Shown: positions 42,953 through 43,077 of the stretch, piece after piece
Numbering within the stretch: the first letter of the stretch is position 1
Layout: every line of letters begins with the position of its first letter
Source of the DNA: an uncultured Desulfuromonadales bacterium
GTDB lineage: Bacteria; Desulfobacterota; Desulfuromonadia; Desulfuromonadales; Geopsychrobacteraceae
Reading direction: 5' to 3'
NCBI GenBank assembly: GCA_945787335.1
Contig: CALZHR010000193.1
Location: 1 to 43,077 of the forward strand
Length of the DNA: 43,077 nucleotides
Position numbers and translations under genes: made by a program
The notes under the pieces: model-generated
Told to the model about the DNA's origin: nothing
Database searches by the model: none
The model's input: only the letters and a program-made list of their open reading frames with translations

Positions 42953-43077
42953 TTACGCGCCGAGGATCTGCTTGAGATCCGCTTCGGCGGTGCTGATCGG
43001 GCCGATGTTGTAGTTCTCGACCAGAAAGTTCAGCACGTTCGGGGTCACGAAGGCCGGCAGCGAGGGGCCGATCTTGA
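42953..43077 (-). CDS. hcp: Hydroxylamine reductase / hybrid cluster protein (3'-partial fragment)
   Basis: Only the last 41 codons are present; the gene continues past the right edge. The end reads KIGPSLPAFVTPNVLNFLV, then ENYNIGPISTAEADLKQIL, the conserved C-terminus of Hcp. The enzyme carries a hybrid Fe-S-O cluster and reduces nitric oxide or hydroxylamine in nitrosative stress. The cluster ligands lie outside the window. The stop is TAA at 42955-42953, with the bidirectional terminator 22 bp beyond. Identification rests on a short but characteristic tail. Confidence 0.8.
   Translation of the reverse strand, partial: KIGPSLPAFVTPNVLNFLVENYNIGPISTAEADLKQILGA

Overview
The window looks like the replication-origin region of a GC-rich member of the Desulfuromonadales (Geobacter/Desulfuromonas/Pelobacter-like, former Deltaproteobacteria). 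The assignment rests on gene content and order, not on a database search. The main signs are a multihaem cytochrome c fused to a cytochrome b-type membrane domain, a reverse rubrerythrin, an AcnA-type aconitase, a bactofilin next to parAB, an ATP synthase operon with both b' and b but without a and c, and an hcp gene at the right edge.

Layout. (1) 1-9.3 kb, mixed strands: the 3' part of a membrane cytochrome c/b, two half-size permease genes on the other strand, a reverse rubrerythrin behind a near-perfect sigma-70 promoter, a small SAP-domain protein, acnA, the phoB-phoR two-component pair and a cold-shock gene. (2) 9.3-24.0 kb, all on the minus strand: a membrane pseudokinase with an NTF2-like C-terminal domain, nth, a degenerate endonuclease/exonuclease/phosphatase-fold protein, then the run dnaA, dnaN, recF, gyrB, gyrA, TPR protein, gpsA and cyclophilin, closed by an intrinsic terminator. 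(3) 24.0-24.3 kb: a 324-bp gap between dnaA and rpmH with a DnaA box and an AT-rich stretch. Gene orientation diverges here, so it is the best oriC candidate. A second DnaA box lies between dnaA and dnaN. (4) 24.3-38.9 kb, all on the plus strand: rpmH-rnpA-yidD-yidC-mnmE, a perfect parS palindrome, mnmG-rsmG, parA-parB-bactofilin, then atpF'-atpF-atpH-atpA-atpG-atpD-atpC. (5) 38.9-43.1 kb: a hybrid sensor kinase with an overlapping NtrC-type regulator, a bidirectional terminator, and the last 41 codons of hcp on the minus strand.

The central 30 kb holds replication initiation (DnaA, clamp, RecF, gyrase), origin segregation (ParA, ParB, parS), protein export and ribosome start-up genes (L34, RnpA, YidD, YidC), tRNA U34 modification (MnmE, MnmG) and ATP synthesis. 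All of it is transcribed away from the presumed origin. The flanks hold oxygen and nitrosative stress functions, electron transfer and signalling.

No tRNA, rRNA, CRISPR array, insertion sequence or phage gene was recognised. The least ordinary items are the pseudokinase/NTF2 membrane protein, the degenerate EEP-fold protein beside nth with a DnaA-box-like cluster in the gap, the tandem half-permeases, the Cys-bearing SAP protein, the opposite-charge gyrA/TPR overlap, and a possible 25-residue reading frame inside the origin region. None amounts to a clearly new multi-gene system.
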